The position numbers were made by a program, and so were the translations under genes. Positions 20,635 to 31,700 of a DNA stretch of 64,000 bases are shown in pieces (within the stretch, counting starts at the first letter, position 1; each line of letters opens with the position of its first letter). Source of the DNA: Nyssa sinensis (Eukaryota; Streptophyta; Magnoliopsida; Cornales; Nyssaceae); NCBI GenBank assembly GCA_008638375.1, contig CM018046.1:47847626-47911625 (forward strand), read 5' to 3'. The notes below the pieces were generated by a model, which saw only the letters and a list, made by a program, of their open reading frames with translations, had not been told where the DNA came from and did not search any database.

Positions 20635-23054
20635 TATGATGTTGTGATGATGATGATGAAGAAAACAATGATGATTGTATAGGTTTACTTGTCTCCATGG
20701 TTTTGAATAATTTTGGCTGAACGATAATGCTTTTGATATTTCCCCAAGTAATTACGGATCCATAATAGTTTTATAGTACCAAAATACCTATTTGAAATTT
20801 CACTTCATGTTGTGTTTGCTTGAGCTCCTAGACTGTAAGTTATAGCTGGTTTTTTTCTTTTTTGGTGAGAAAGTAATTAAGACTATTTTACACTGTAGTT
20901 TGGAATGTAATGGTGTGATCTTTTTTAATATGCAAATGGTCGTTGATGTAATGGAGTTGTTGTGCTATTTTCTGGGGTCATACTAGTACCGGTTTATATG
21001 TGTGTTGCCATTCAGATAGTCAGTAGCAAGTGTTTTCAAACTTTTAGCTTTGAAGTCAGATGAAGACCTCAAAAAAGAGCTTAGATCCTTTAAATTCAGA
21101 ATAATTTTTGCTTATGATTTACTTCACGCCATTGATATGGAGCTCTTTAATTTCAAGGTCTAGGTTTTGCTATTTGTTATTTTGAGCTGTTAGTGTAGAT
21201 TTGAATGATAGATTTCAGCTCCTTTCAGCTTGGATCACATGATGCTTTCTTAAAATGTTGCATTTCACCCCAATGTTCTTTATTGTAGTGGATTGCATTT
21301 TTGCACTATTGCAAAGGGTATGGGGCATTCTCATCTGAAACTTCTATAAATGCCTGCATTTGCCGAACCTTCGTGGATATTCTGTTTAAAGTCAAAGACA
21401 GACTTGTGCTCTTCTTTCATTCAACCTAATTTGGTTATGTTTTAAACCAAACTGTGTTATGATGTTGGGGAAATTCTAAATAAGTTTGGGTTTTGTGTTT
21501 GGAACAAGGGAAATATCATAACCTTTCTGTAAAATGAGCAATTATTCACTGGTTCCTTGAGACTAGAAAGACAGACAGAAAGAAAAAAAAATATCAGAAT
21601 CCTGTTGTAGATGGAAAGCCACATGTGCAACAATGTATTATACATGCATATGTAGCACATCATTTGACTGTTGAGAGTATTGAATAATTTTTCCTATAAA
21701 ATACTTCAATAAGAAATCTTTTATTAAATAAAGAAAGATTTACTGTATAATAGCATAAATAGTTAACCCTCCATGCCAGACATCTGACATGTGTATTTTA
21801 CATTATCAGCAATTTTAGGGATTTTTTTTTGCCTCATCTTGATCCCACCTCTCTTGCATGGATGAGACCTACATGATAGGCTCCAAGAATGGTAGGTCCA
21901 CTCATGTGAGAAGGTGCGATTAAGATAGGACAAAAAGGTGGGATCTTTGGGTGAATTGTTCCAATGCTTTGGTTGGGCCAGAGGCTGAATCACAATAGCC
22001 CCCCTCCCTCTTCCCCCCAGGGATTGGTTATCGTGTTCTTAGTAAATTGAAATTCATGAATTTTTGATTGCAGTGTGATTTTTTAAAAAAAATTCTCACA
22101 CCCATGTGATTTTTTACTTATTTTTCAAACCTTTATTCTTTGTGTCTTTTGAAGAGACATTTATAATATAAGTTTGAGTCTTTTTATTTGAATAATTACG
22201 AACAAGTATAAAAAATTACGGTAAAAGAGATACATTTAGCGGAAACATGGGTTTAAAAAATATGTAAAACAATACGTGTCAGAAAAATATTTAAAAAGTT
22301 AACAACGGTACGATAAAAAACTTATTAATTTTTTTGTTTTTTATTTTTGGTGAGAAAAAACTGAGTTTCATAGCCTGATTTATGCTTTGTAAGTTCCTCC
22401 CTTCTCATCATATACCCGGTAGCATTGAACATCAGTATTTCTATGAAGTTTTGGAATGCCCCTAATTAAGTCAGCTGTGGTGTTCATTTTGTCTTTGCCT
22501 CAAGAGTCAAGACCAAAAATAGTCATGACTTGTGTAACAAGCATATTTGAAGCTATTCTTCTAATTTCATCACCTATAGACCTTAGCTATAGAATACATA
22601 TATCTCCCTTCAAATTTAAGAAATCTCTCTCTCTCTCTCTCTCACTCACAGAGGGGAGCTGAAGCTGTCTTTCTCCTTCCCCACTTCAAACTACTGTGAA
22701 AACTACATGGAAGGAGGTAAGTCCTTGTCGTGCACATCGTCTTCCCTTCAAGCTTCTTGGCCTACCTCCTCATAATCTATGGCCTAATACTGATCTTCAG
22801 TGTAGTCTAATGCAAACATTATCTTTTATCCAAGGGCTAATATGAATGCCCACTCAAAAGATGCAATGCCTCCAGAAAGTATCATGAACTAAAAGCACTG
22901 TCACCACAATATTGGTTTGTTCCATGGTTATTTATTCTCATCCAACAGAACCATAGAAACCTGTTTAAGACAAAATACATGTTTGGTGCTACTTGTAACG
23001 GTTAACAATCGCTGTAACAGGTCGTTGTAACAGCTCCAATAGATGGTTATAATC
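20635..23054. other. 3' flank of carrier copy 2 and intergenic DNA
   Basis: Collinear with 7140-8757 plus 13463-13950 of unit A, apart from a B-specific block near 21455-22030. A (CT)n run lies at about 22625-22644, just before CACTCACAGAGGGG. No gene seen. Confidence 0.6.
21455..22030. other. Unit B-specific insertion, unrecognised
   Basis: About 570 bp lie between sequences that are adjacent near 8100 in unit A. I see no clear terminal repeats or coding capacity; it could be a decayed transposon or a segment deleted from A. Confidence 0.45.
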
Positions 23055-23060
23055 TATAAA
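23055..23060 (+). promoter_or_regulatory. TATA box of the LRX-like gene
   Basis: TATAAA in the context AATCTATAAAAG, 133 bp before the ATG, conserved at 13955-13960 before the pseudogene copy. Confidence 0.6.
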
Positions 23061-23192
23061 AGAAATCAAGTGTTTTTATTGTGCATGGACAACATGATTA
23101 AACACAAGACTTCGATATTTCATTTGAAAAGGAAAGAACTCCTTAAAAACAAACAATCTCATTCACTTCCTTTGCCATAAACTCACATTGCA

Positions 23193-24395
23193 ATGGCTTC
23201 TTCGTATTCTTCCTTCATTGCTACCCAGCTCTTAATTCTCTTACTACTACACTCATATTTCTTGTTCAACAATATGGCTGCCAAACACAGCTACTCTTCC
23301 TCCCACCACCATCGCCGTCGCCACCACTCCTCCATATCAAACCCTCGGCTCCAGCAAGCTTACATTGCCCTCCAAGCATGGAAGCACGTGATCTACTCTG
23401 ATCCTAACAACTTCACTTCCAATTGGGTTGGCCCCTCGGTGTGTAACTACACCGGTGTATATTGCACTGCATTCCCCCATACCCAAATCCAAACTGTTGC
23501 TGGCATTGACCTCAATTTTGCTGATATAGCCGGATTCCTCCCCGATGAGCTTGGCCTCTTGTCTGATCTTGCTCTCCTCCATCTCAACAGCAACCGGTTC
23601 TGTGGCATCCTTCCTCAAACTTTAGCAAACCTAACACTCCTGTTTGAGCTTGACCTCAGTAACAACAGATTTGTAGGCCCTTTTCCTTCTGTTGTGCTCT
23701 CTCTTCCTACTCTACATTATCTTGATATCCGCTATAACGAATTTGAAGGGGCATTGCCTTCTGAACTCTTCAGCAAAAAAATTGATGCAATATTTGTTAA
23801 TAACAACCATTTTACTTCTATGATCCCATCAAATTTAGGCATAAGCTCAGCTTCAGTGGTGGTGTTTGCTAACAACAAATTTGGAGGATGTCTGCCGCCA
23901 AGTATAGCCAACTCTGCAAGTACTTTAGAGGAGCTTCTGATGATCAATACGAGTTTGTCAGGGTGTTTGCCACCTGAGGTGGGGTTTCTCTACAAACTGA
24001 GAGTATTAGATGTCAGCTTCAACAAATTAGAAGGTCCAATACCTTACAGCATTGCAGGGTTAGCTCACTTGGAGCAACTAAATTTAGCCCATAATTTGAT
24101 GAGTGGAAATGTACCCGAGGGAATATGTGTTCTGCCAAATTTGAAGAATTTCACTTTCTCTTACAACTTTTTCTGCGAGGAAGAGGGGCTTTGCAGCAAT
24201 TTAACTTCAAAAGGTGTTGTGTTTGATGATCGTCGAAATTGTTTACCAGAAAAGCCTCTTCAGAGGAGCAAGAAGGAATGCAATCCAGTCATTGAGCATC
24301 CTGTCGACTGCTTTGAGCTGCATTGTAGTGGTAGTGGTGCTGCTGCTGCTGCTTTTGCTGCAACGCCTCTGTCTTCACCTCCTGGTCATTCCTAG
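23193..24395 (+). CDS. LRX-type leucine-rich repeat protein lacking the extensin tail
   Basis: Single-exon gene of 400 residues. Residues 1-26 form a hydrophobic signal peptide, followed by a His/Arg/Ser-rich linker (HHHRRRHH). The LRX-type N-terminal domain has ALQAWKHVIYSDPNNF and VCNYTGVYC (Cys 84 and Cys 91). About ten plant-type LRRs run from residue 102 to about 335 (for example ELDLSNNRFVGPFP and LRVLDVSFNKLEGPIP), followed by a Cys-rich cap (CNPVIEHPVDCFELHC). LRX proteins are cell-wall proteins in which the LRR domain binds RALF peptides and a Ser-Pro4 extensin tail anchors to the wall. Here the protein stops after an Ala-rich stretch and PLSSPPGHS, so the extensin repeats are absent. 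It is probably secreted. The start is the first ATG after the TATA box and is shared with the pseudogene copy. Confidence 0.9.
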   Translation: MASSYSSFIATQLLILLLLHSYFLFNNMAAKHSYSSSHHHRRRHHSSISNPRLQQAYIALQAWKHVIYSDPNNFTSNWVGPSVCNYTGVYCTAFPHTQIQTVAGIDLNFADIAGFLPDELGLLSDLALLHLNSNRFCGILPQTLANLTLLFELDLSNNRFVGPFPSVVLSLPTLHYLDIRYNEFEGALPSELFSKKIDAIFVNNNHFTSMIPSNLGISSASVVVFANNKFGGCLPPSIANSASTLEELLMINTSLSGCLPPEVGFLYKLRVLDVSFNKLEGPIPYSIAGLAHLEQLNLAHNLMSGNVPEGICVLPNLKNFTFSYNFFCEEEGLCSNLTSKGVVFDDRRNCLPEKPLQRSKKECNPVIEHPVDCFELHCSGSGAAAAAFAATPLSSPPGHS

Positions 24396-25299
24396 TTGTA
24401 TGCTAAACACCATCTAAAGATGGGTAGTAAATCAAGAAAAATAAAGATCCAAAATGAGGTTTCAAGTTGGAAGTGACCTTTGTAAATAAACTTTAATCTG
24501 GAAGCTTGTTCATGCCCTTGTAAATAGGCTTTCTCTAGTATTATATTACATTACATTTACATGCATCTCTTCTTCCACAATAAAATTATATGTTTGATAA
24601 CTTGAAAAATAAGAACCATGTGATCCCAAAGAAACATAAAAATGAGCATGGTGCAGATCGACATAGATGCGGGTCTCTGTTGGAGACTCAGGCCAAGTAG
24701 TTGCCTGGAAGGGGAGAGGGAGGGGGTGTTGAAAAGTAAACTTGATTTTTACATGCGAGTTCTCGAATATCCTATAATAGTAGATACATACGAGTGTTCA
24801 TGAATGTATTGGTTCATGTACTAAGTATTTCAAGGGTCTTGTGTGTGGTTCATGTATAGAGTCTAAAAGGTATCTTGGAGAAGTGGTCATATTAAATATT
24901 GTACATGCATGTAGGTAAATGGATACATTTGAGTAAAGGAGTGGAGTTGAGATTGAATCAAATAAATGTAATGAAGTGTTTTGTGAAATGCAATTTTAGA
25001 TTTGTGTCTCCTCCTCCACTAGTCTCCTAAGTGCCTTGTTTGAGTTAAACCTCCATCTCCCACTAAGCGGTATAAGAGCAAAGATAACTTGGTGCTATAG
25101 TTTTTGCTGATGTCCAACAAACTGACATCAGAGCCAAGGACAAATGATCCTTGTGGCTTCAACCTATTAGTGCCAGGTTGCGTAATCCTGAGGACAAGAG
25201 GATTCCACATATCAGGCAAAGTTAGGAGGAGACCAGTGAGAATTTGATAAACCCACAGAAACAATAGACAACTGACCTCCATTCGCACCTGCAACAGAG
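24396..25299. other. Intergenic DNA with possible LTR relic
   Basis: The stretch from TGTTGAAAAG (about 24727) to CCCACTAAG|CGGTATAAGAGC (about 25073) looks like a copia LTR followed by a decayed primer site on the plus strand. No partner LTR or coding sequence was found. Confidence 0.3.
24579..24584 (+). terminator. Polyadenylation signal of the LRX-like gene
   Basis: AATAAA about 185 bp after the stop codon, in an AT-rich 3' region. Confidence 0.45.
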
Positions 25300-25944
25300 T
25301 TTTTCATACTCTGATGCTAGCCTTAGTGTTAAATTGACCACCAATAGGGGATTTGGTTTGTTGTTATAGCAAAAGTAAATTGTTCCACCATTCAATAGAG
25401 TAGCACCAAACTTTTCTAGCAAACAAACAACTTCCAAAGATATGATGCCATGTCTCCTCTTGATGTTCTAATCCACCTTGATGTTGAACCGTCTAAGCAT
25501 AGAACCCAAACTCAGACATTCATGAGAACACTTCCACAAGAAAAATTGTAACTTATCGAGGAATCCCAACGCTTTTGAGTGGTCGATTGAAGAAGAATCT
25601 CTACTTTGTTGTACAAGCATTTTTTTGTTGGTCATTAAGAAATCTTCTAGCCAAATAAGAGCCAGATTTCACAGTATAAAACCCATTAGAAATGAAATGC
25701 CATACAAGTCCATCCGTAGAAGTGAAACGACCCAAAGGAATTCTACAGATTAACCGAGCATCATCCGGGTTAAAATCCCTTTCCATAGCCGCAGTTTTCC
25801 ACTTGACAGTTTCTGCATCAATATAATCTGAAACCCTCAAAGTAGGACTAGAGGGAATAGATCCAGAAACACAATTTGGCTTGAAAGAAGGGGGCTTGGC
25901 TTGGGAATAGAAGAAACTCAGCCTATTCTCCATCTTAAACCCAA

Positions 25945-26523
25945 TTAATACAATCTTTCCCCTTCCATTATACTCCGCCAAACCCAAGAAGCATTACAAC
26001 CTGCATAGGATTGAAGAAGAGAACGACGACAGAAATATTTTCCTTTCAATAACTGAGCTGCCAAAGAAGTTGGATAGTGTAAAAGTCTCCATGCTTGATT
26101 TGCTAATAAGGATAAGTTGAACACCATGAGATCAAGAAAACCCAATCCTCCTCTGCTTTTTGAATCACCCAGTTTCTGCCAACTAATCCAATGGATCTTC
26201 CTTTCAGATGATTTCTGCTCCCCACCAAAAGCCACTAATCCGAGAGGTAATGTTGCGAAATTTCTTTGGAGTATTACGTGTAAAAACGAAGATGATTTCT
26301 GAAAATTAATTTGTTGACCCGAAGCCTGACCATAGCAAGATAAGCGTCTTCTAATAGTTGTACATTGCAGCAAATAGGCACGAAAAAATATTAAGGAATC
26401 ATCTGCGAAAAACAAGAAGGTAATTGCAGGTCCTCCTCTACTAATAGAAACGCCTTCCACCTCCTTCCTAGGCTCCACTAATTTAAATAAACTAGACTTA
26501 ACTTCAGCAACTATCAGAGACAA
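25945..26523 (-). pseudogene. LINE reverse transcriptase fragment, motif C
   Basis: A 192-codon open stretch with the FADD catalytic box (FLFFADDSLIFF) and downstream LINE conserved segments. The RQG motif B region near 26530-26640 is damaged. Confidence 0.85.
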
Positions 26524-26647
26524 ATATGCGGAAAGCGGGTTGCCTTGACGGAGGCCTCTAGATGGAATAACATTCCCTTTCGCCTCACCATTAATTATAA
26601 CATAACAAGAAACCGTTGATAATGTGCTCTATTATCCATCTAATCCA

Positions 26648-26902
26648 CTATTCTGCAAGCTCCAATTTACGCATCATTTCCTCCGAAAAACACCATTCCA
26701 TCCGATCAAATGCCTTGCTCATATCTAATTTCAAGGCCATATGATATCTGTTTCCTTTCTTCCCACACTCGAGACTACGGAAGAGTTCTTGAGCAACAAT
26801 AACATTATCCACATTCTGTCTTCGAGGAATGAAAGCCGATTGATTCACACTAATTACATTTGAAAGCATCTTAGACAATTGTGACAAAGACTGATCGCCC
26901 AT
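26648..26902 (-). pseudogene. LINE reverse transcriptase fragment, motif A
   Basis: An 84-codon open stretch with SAFIPRRQNVDNVIV and the catalytic KLDMSKAFDRMEW. Confidence 0.85.
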
Positions 26903-27480
26903 AAATGACTCATATTCATGGGGTATTGAATCTTCGTCACCAAAGCAATGTATATAAAGTTTATGCTTTTAAACAAGCACCCCGAATAGAAAAAACCTTG
27001 AACTGCACCCACAATACGCCAATAGGTCTAAAAGAAACTCGTCATACATCAGGACCTGGAGTCTTTGAGGCATAAATCCGAAAAGTGGCAGCCTTTATCT
27101 CCTCCACAAAAGGCATAGCAATCAGGCTATTGTTCACAGAATCTGAAACCCGTCTCTCAACACAACCCAAAATTGGCTGAAAATTAACCAGATTAGAAGA
27201 AGTGAAAATACTTTGGAAATGATCAAATCAAGAATAATCCTCTGAACATCCTTCCATTTTCCAGACCCACAATTCGATTACGCTGGCAACATTGTATGTT
27301 GTGGCATGAAAAACGCTGGAATTATATCCCCCGCTTGAAGCCATTGAACCTGAGATTTTTGCTGCCAACACTTCTCTCCCAGGTACTTTCCTTCAACTGT
27401 TGAATTTCCTCCTCTAAATGAAGGATGTTCCTGGGCGAGTTGAAATTGTTTGTCTTTCGCCATTCTGGTAGTTTCCTATC

Positions 27481-28636
27481 TTTCTACAAAAAAAAAAATT
27501 TGTGTACCCTTGGAGAAACTTCCCTAAATCACTTGGACAAATGGCCTGATATAGCAATAATCTATAACTGCTATGCTATTGTAAATGCAAAAATATCATT
27601 TTATAGTTGGGGATCTAACTTGCATTTGTAGGTCATTTCATACGCATTAGCAATATGGTGTGCATGAGCAGTTTGCAAACTCGTAAGTTCTTCTTCAAGG
27701 TCCACTTCAGTGACTTCACCAAATGCTGGCTCCCAAAATGAAAAAGAGCTGCAGCTAGAGTCATTGTTTTTGTGAATTTTTATCTGATGCCATTCGATCA
27801 ATTTATGTAAAGTAATTACAAACTTTATAGTTTACTATTGATTGAATTTTCAAGGCAGTGAAGGATTGGCGAACAGATATTGTTGAATCAAGGGGACCAA
27901 ATGCAGAATGTGTTAATGCCCCTTTCTCATTTAAATGCACTCTACAAACCCATTATTACTGATGTCTAATCACCCATACAAAGACATCAGTAACACACGC
28001 ATATACACACTTTATATTGGCAGCTTCAAAACTGCTACATTTGTTGTCTCATAATAGACATCCACTAATCTCTGAGTTAAAATACCTTTGTAAGGACAAA
28101 TATATGAATTGGGTAACAAAATAAATTTGAGAAGAATTATCACCTGTGATCAAAACACTACGTGCCATAATATACATTATACAAACAATACATGAATTAT
28201 GCCCACCGAAACAATTGTACATCTGTAACAGTTCTGAATTGGTTGTGTTAAATCTTAGCCATCTTCTGGGGATGTGCTCTGGTAGCATGAAATGGAATGA
28301 ATGACACTACAAGCTTTGTGATGTGTGGATTCCTGTCAATCATAAACCAAAAGAAGTGCAATTATAATCATTCCACATAGGGAATTACATGAAAAAAATT
28401 GTAAATCTCTTTGTATAATTCATGAATTTCTGATGTTCATTGTTGAAAATCTTGTGATAAAGGCCAACATAAAAGAGTCTATTTCTCAAATTTTCAAAAA
28501 ATTATGTGAATGGTGGTCAATGACTAAAAGTTTTAGATGGTTTAAGTTAGTGATTATATGAAGCCATATTACCACAGTTAACAGGTTGGGAAGTGTCAGT
28601 TGATCCATAGTACTAACACGAAGTGAGGTCATCTCC
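27481..28636. other. 3' flank of the FLY-like gene
   Basis: AT-rich. The part next to 28637 is probably the 3'UTR of the minus-strand gene. No coding signal. Confidence 0.5.
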
Positions 28637-28738
28637 TTAGGCCGGTGGAAGCGGACGCCGGCAAGTTGGGCACTCCATCTTTATATCCATCCATCGTTGT
28701 AAACAACCGGAATGGAAGAAATGGTCACATGGTGTCAC
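28637..28738 (-). CDS. FLY2: FLY-like exon 14
   Basis: 102 bp including TAA. Encodes VTPCDHFFHSGCLQRWMDIK and MECPTCRRPLPPA, the second RING half. Confidence 0.95.
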   Translation of the reverse strand: MTPCDHFFHSGCLQRWMDIKMECPTCRRPLPPA

Positions 28739-31700
28739 CTATAAAAGAAGTTGACAATCAGATCAAGTTAACAGTTCAATGAAAGATCACCTCTCCAAAA
28801 CAACTAAACATGAACTAGATGCCCCAATAGAGTACCATGCAGTCATTAGAACGTTGAGTGAGATCAATGGCAGTCATACAAATGACGCAGTCAGTAGCAT
28901 GGTTTGTATCCTGATCAAACCGTCTATAATAGCTATATTTCTCTGGTAGGATCTGTACCATCATATCAAAATGAGAACTACAGAAGTTATGGAAAGCTTT
29001 AATTTAAAGCAACAAATACACCCCAATATAGTTACATTTTCATTTTTAAAAAAGGAAAATAGAAAAGAAAAGCTGCAATAATGAACACTTGAGGAGAGAG
29101 AAACATGTGGTGTTTCTACAACATTTTCATTATGTGGGTATTTCTCTTAATGATACAAGAACAACATTTATCTTTGAGATAAATATAGTCCCACTTCTAA
29201 GTTTCAAATGATAATATAATCAACCAAGTAACTCTACCTACATCATGTTTACATTATTAGATCGCCAATTACTCTAGAAGCTTAAGCTGTTAGAGAATGG
29301 GCCAACAGTGTATATCAAGCTCTCGACATACACAACCTCTCTTAAGCCAGAGAGCATGGAATATCTAGGTTGGAAGCCATCATAAAACCTTAAATCAACC
29401 ACTTAAAACATGAATGCTAAAAGTTCTCAACTGTAAGCCAGAGCCTTCATTTTAGTAGAAGATATTGTCCTAGGTGGAGCTTTTGGGCAAAAAATGATTG
29501 TGCAACCAATCCCAAACAGTTGACATGAAGGCTGTAACAAGCCCAGCAAAGACAAGTATCAAGCTGTTCAAATTCAGCTCAGCTGAATTGGAGGGTGCTG
29601 AAGCTTGAGTTGACCCAATAAACTTGTGTCAAAATCAGCTCAATGACTACACGCCAGGTTCAGTAGCAATATAGACTCAGCCCTCTGTACTAGAGTGCGA
29701 TGTTCAAAAAATTTATTAGTTTTCCATGACCTGATTGTTGTCAACTCAAAGCTTGAGTTTAAACTTGAAAAGTCAAAGGTGTAATACCAAAACCAGATTG
29801 AAATGATATTATAGGCATGGGTCCCACCCCTTGTCACGAAGGCCATTACATGGATAGTCATTCAGCATGTCAAACCATAATGTGTCACTCCAAGGGACTT
29901 CAAGGAGGTTATGGTTTGGTGGGCAAAGAGGGAAGTGCTAGCTAGGGGGTGATTGCATTGAAGTCCCGCCACTACATTCCCACTAAAACACGTATATCAA
30001 GATTATCGTCAGTGGTCCCGCCTCCCCTAGACAGCTAGACCCGCAGGTGGTGACCTCTAGCTGGGGGGTCCATGCTTGAGGAGAGAAAGGGAAAGAAATT
30101 GCCAGACGTGTCTCTTTTTGACAGTGAGAATACATACGACATGTATCCCATGTCCTCGGATGTCCTTCACATGGGCCTATACCACATGTGGACTAGTCTA
30201 TCAATACCCCCTCCACTTACGAGAAAAGGGTCTTATCACCAGCTCTACAGACGTGGAGCTACGCTTTCTTTCTCCCACCTCTCTCCTCTCCACTCATCCT
30301 CCAACCACTCTTCACGGGCCCTCACAACAGGATGTGTATGAACTTATTCATACCTGCAGATATCGTGATGTCCACAGGCCTAGTACTGGAATAAAATGCA
30401 ATCATACATTTTAATATTATTTCCCTTCTGAAAAACACAACGCTACAAATTTCGTAAAGGTGATAAATAACCATGACAGTAGAATCGCAGATTCTCTTAT
30501 TATATTGTATTCATAAGCCTTATGAAGCAAGCTTAGACCTGTTTGGGCAACGAGTTGTGAAACAGGACTTGAGCCCGTCCTGTTTGTAGATTGAACAAGA
30601 CAATAAAAGATCTGAGCCCAGTTGGAACAAGCTCAGTTCATTTGCCCCAGTTGGAACAAGCTTAGTTAAGCTCAACTGTATTAAGATAAATCAAGAGAGA
30701 AAAACACATGAACATTGAAAATTACATATCCAAACTCTTCCATATTCTTCAATGCTTTTACAGGCCATATTGAAAGATACACAATTTCAAGTAGATTGAC
30801 TCAATAGTAGCAAGAAAAAAAAAAGTCATACCTCCCGCACCCAGCAGGGTCTAGGAGAGGTAGATGGTAAGCAGCCTTACCTGCCTTACCTACATTTTAG
30901 AGAGGCTAATCCCAGGACTCGAACCCATGCTGCTATGCGGGGAAGACGAGACCTTGCCATCGCACCAGGCGATGACCTCTAGGGACAAAAAATAAAAGCC
31001 TTATTTAACTTCACATATATGTCCAATTCTAACTAAATTACACTAATGGCGCCGAAGAGCATAGGACAATTTTTGTAATGGCAAGCATACATTTGCAAGT
31101 TTTTAACAATCACATGCAAATATTATAGTTAGTAGTGATGAATTGTATATAGAATTATAGATCCATTGAGGTACTCAATTATAAAAGTTTGGGTTATTAG
31201 ACAACATGGTGGCCATAATTACATTCCAGCTATTACCACACAGAAATGTATGTACACCTGCGCAGTGCACACACATGCGTGCTTGTGTAACATTTATGTG
31301 TGTAGGTGGATGGGTGGTAATGATTCATTCATGTACTAAGATTGCCAAAATAGAACATTCTATAAGTTGTTGCAATAAGACTGTTCGCCAACAGCATACA
31401 CACTGCATCCAGATTAGAACTTCAAAGGTTCATTAAGGCTCCTTAACCAAGTTGGTGGTAATCCCTTCTTAATGCAGTAATCAGGTGAGAGTATGTGTGT
31501 GGAAATACACGTTAATCAGTGATCAGTTAATAAATAAAACATATCTACTGTAGGATAAAAATCATGAGTCATGTCAAACCTGACGAGGAATAAACCACCG
31601 AGATCCAAGATAGTGCTGTAGAAGAAGAATTGATGCTTGGAATCCCATGAATACACCCAAACAAATACACCAATTCTTGTCAGGCTCAATACGCATGAAG

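Larger units (their letters stand above)
14927..24395. repeat. Tandem segmental duplication, unit B
   Basis: Second copy of the duplicated segment, with intact carrier and LRX-like genes. It lacks the copia element of unit A but has its own insertions: a MITE-like block from 15718, a truncated L1 at 16951-17557, and an unrecognised block near 21455-22030. The right boundary cannot be set from A because A is truncated within the LRX-like gene. Confidence 0.9.
25300..27480 (-). mobile_element. LINE relic, reverse transcriptase part
   Basis: Minus-strand fragments in LINE order: WLQAGD near 27350; reverse transcriptase NQSAFIPRRQNVDNVIVAQE and motif A LKLDMSKAFDRMEW (26648-26902); motif C FLFFADDSLIFF and GQQINFQKSS (25945-26523); the post-RT stretch SKSRGGLGFLDL; and a zf-RVT-like end (CSHECLSLGSM and ETWHHIFGSC) near 25400-25550. 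Multiple stops and frame changes. The endonuclease is missing. It differs from the plus-strand L1 at 32483, so it is a second family. Confidence 0.88.

Noticed and set aside
30072..30414. Two overlapping plus-strand open frames in FLY intron 12
   Set aside because: No recognisable domain, opposite strand to the host gene, overlapping frames of equal quality; chance frames in a more GC-rich patch.
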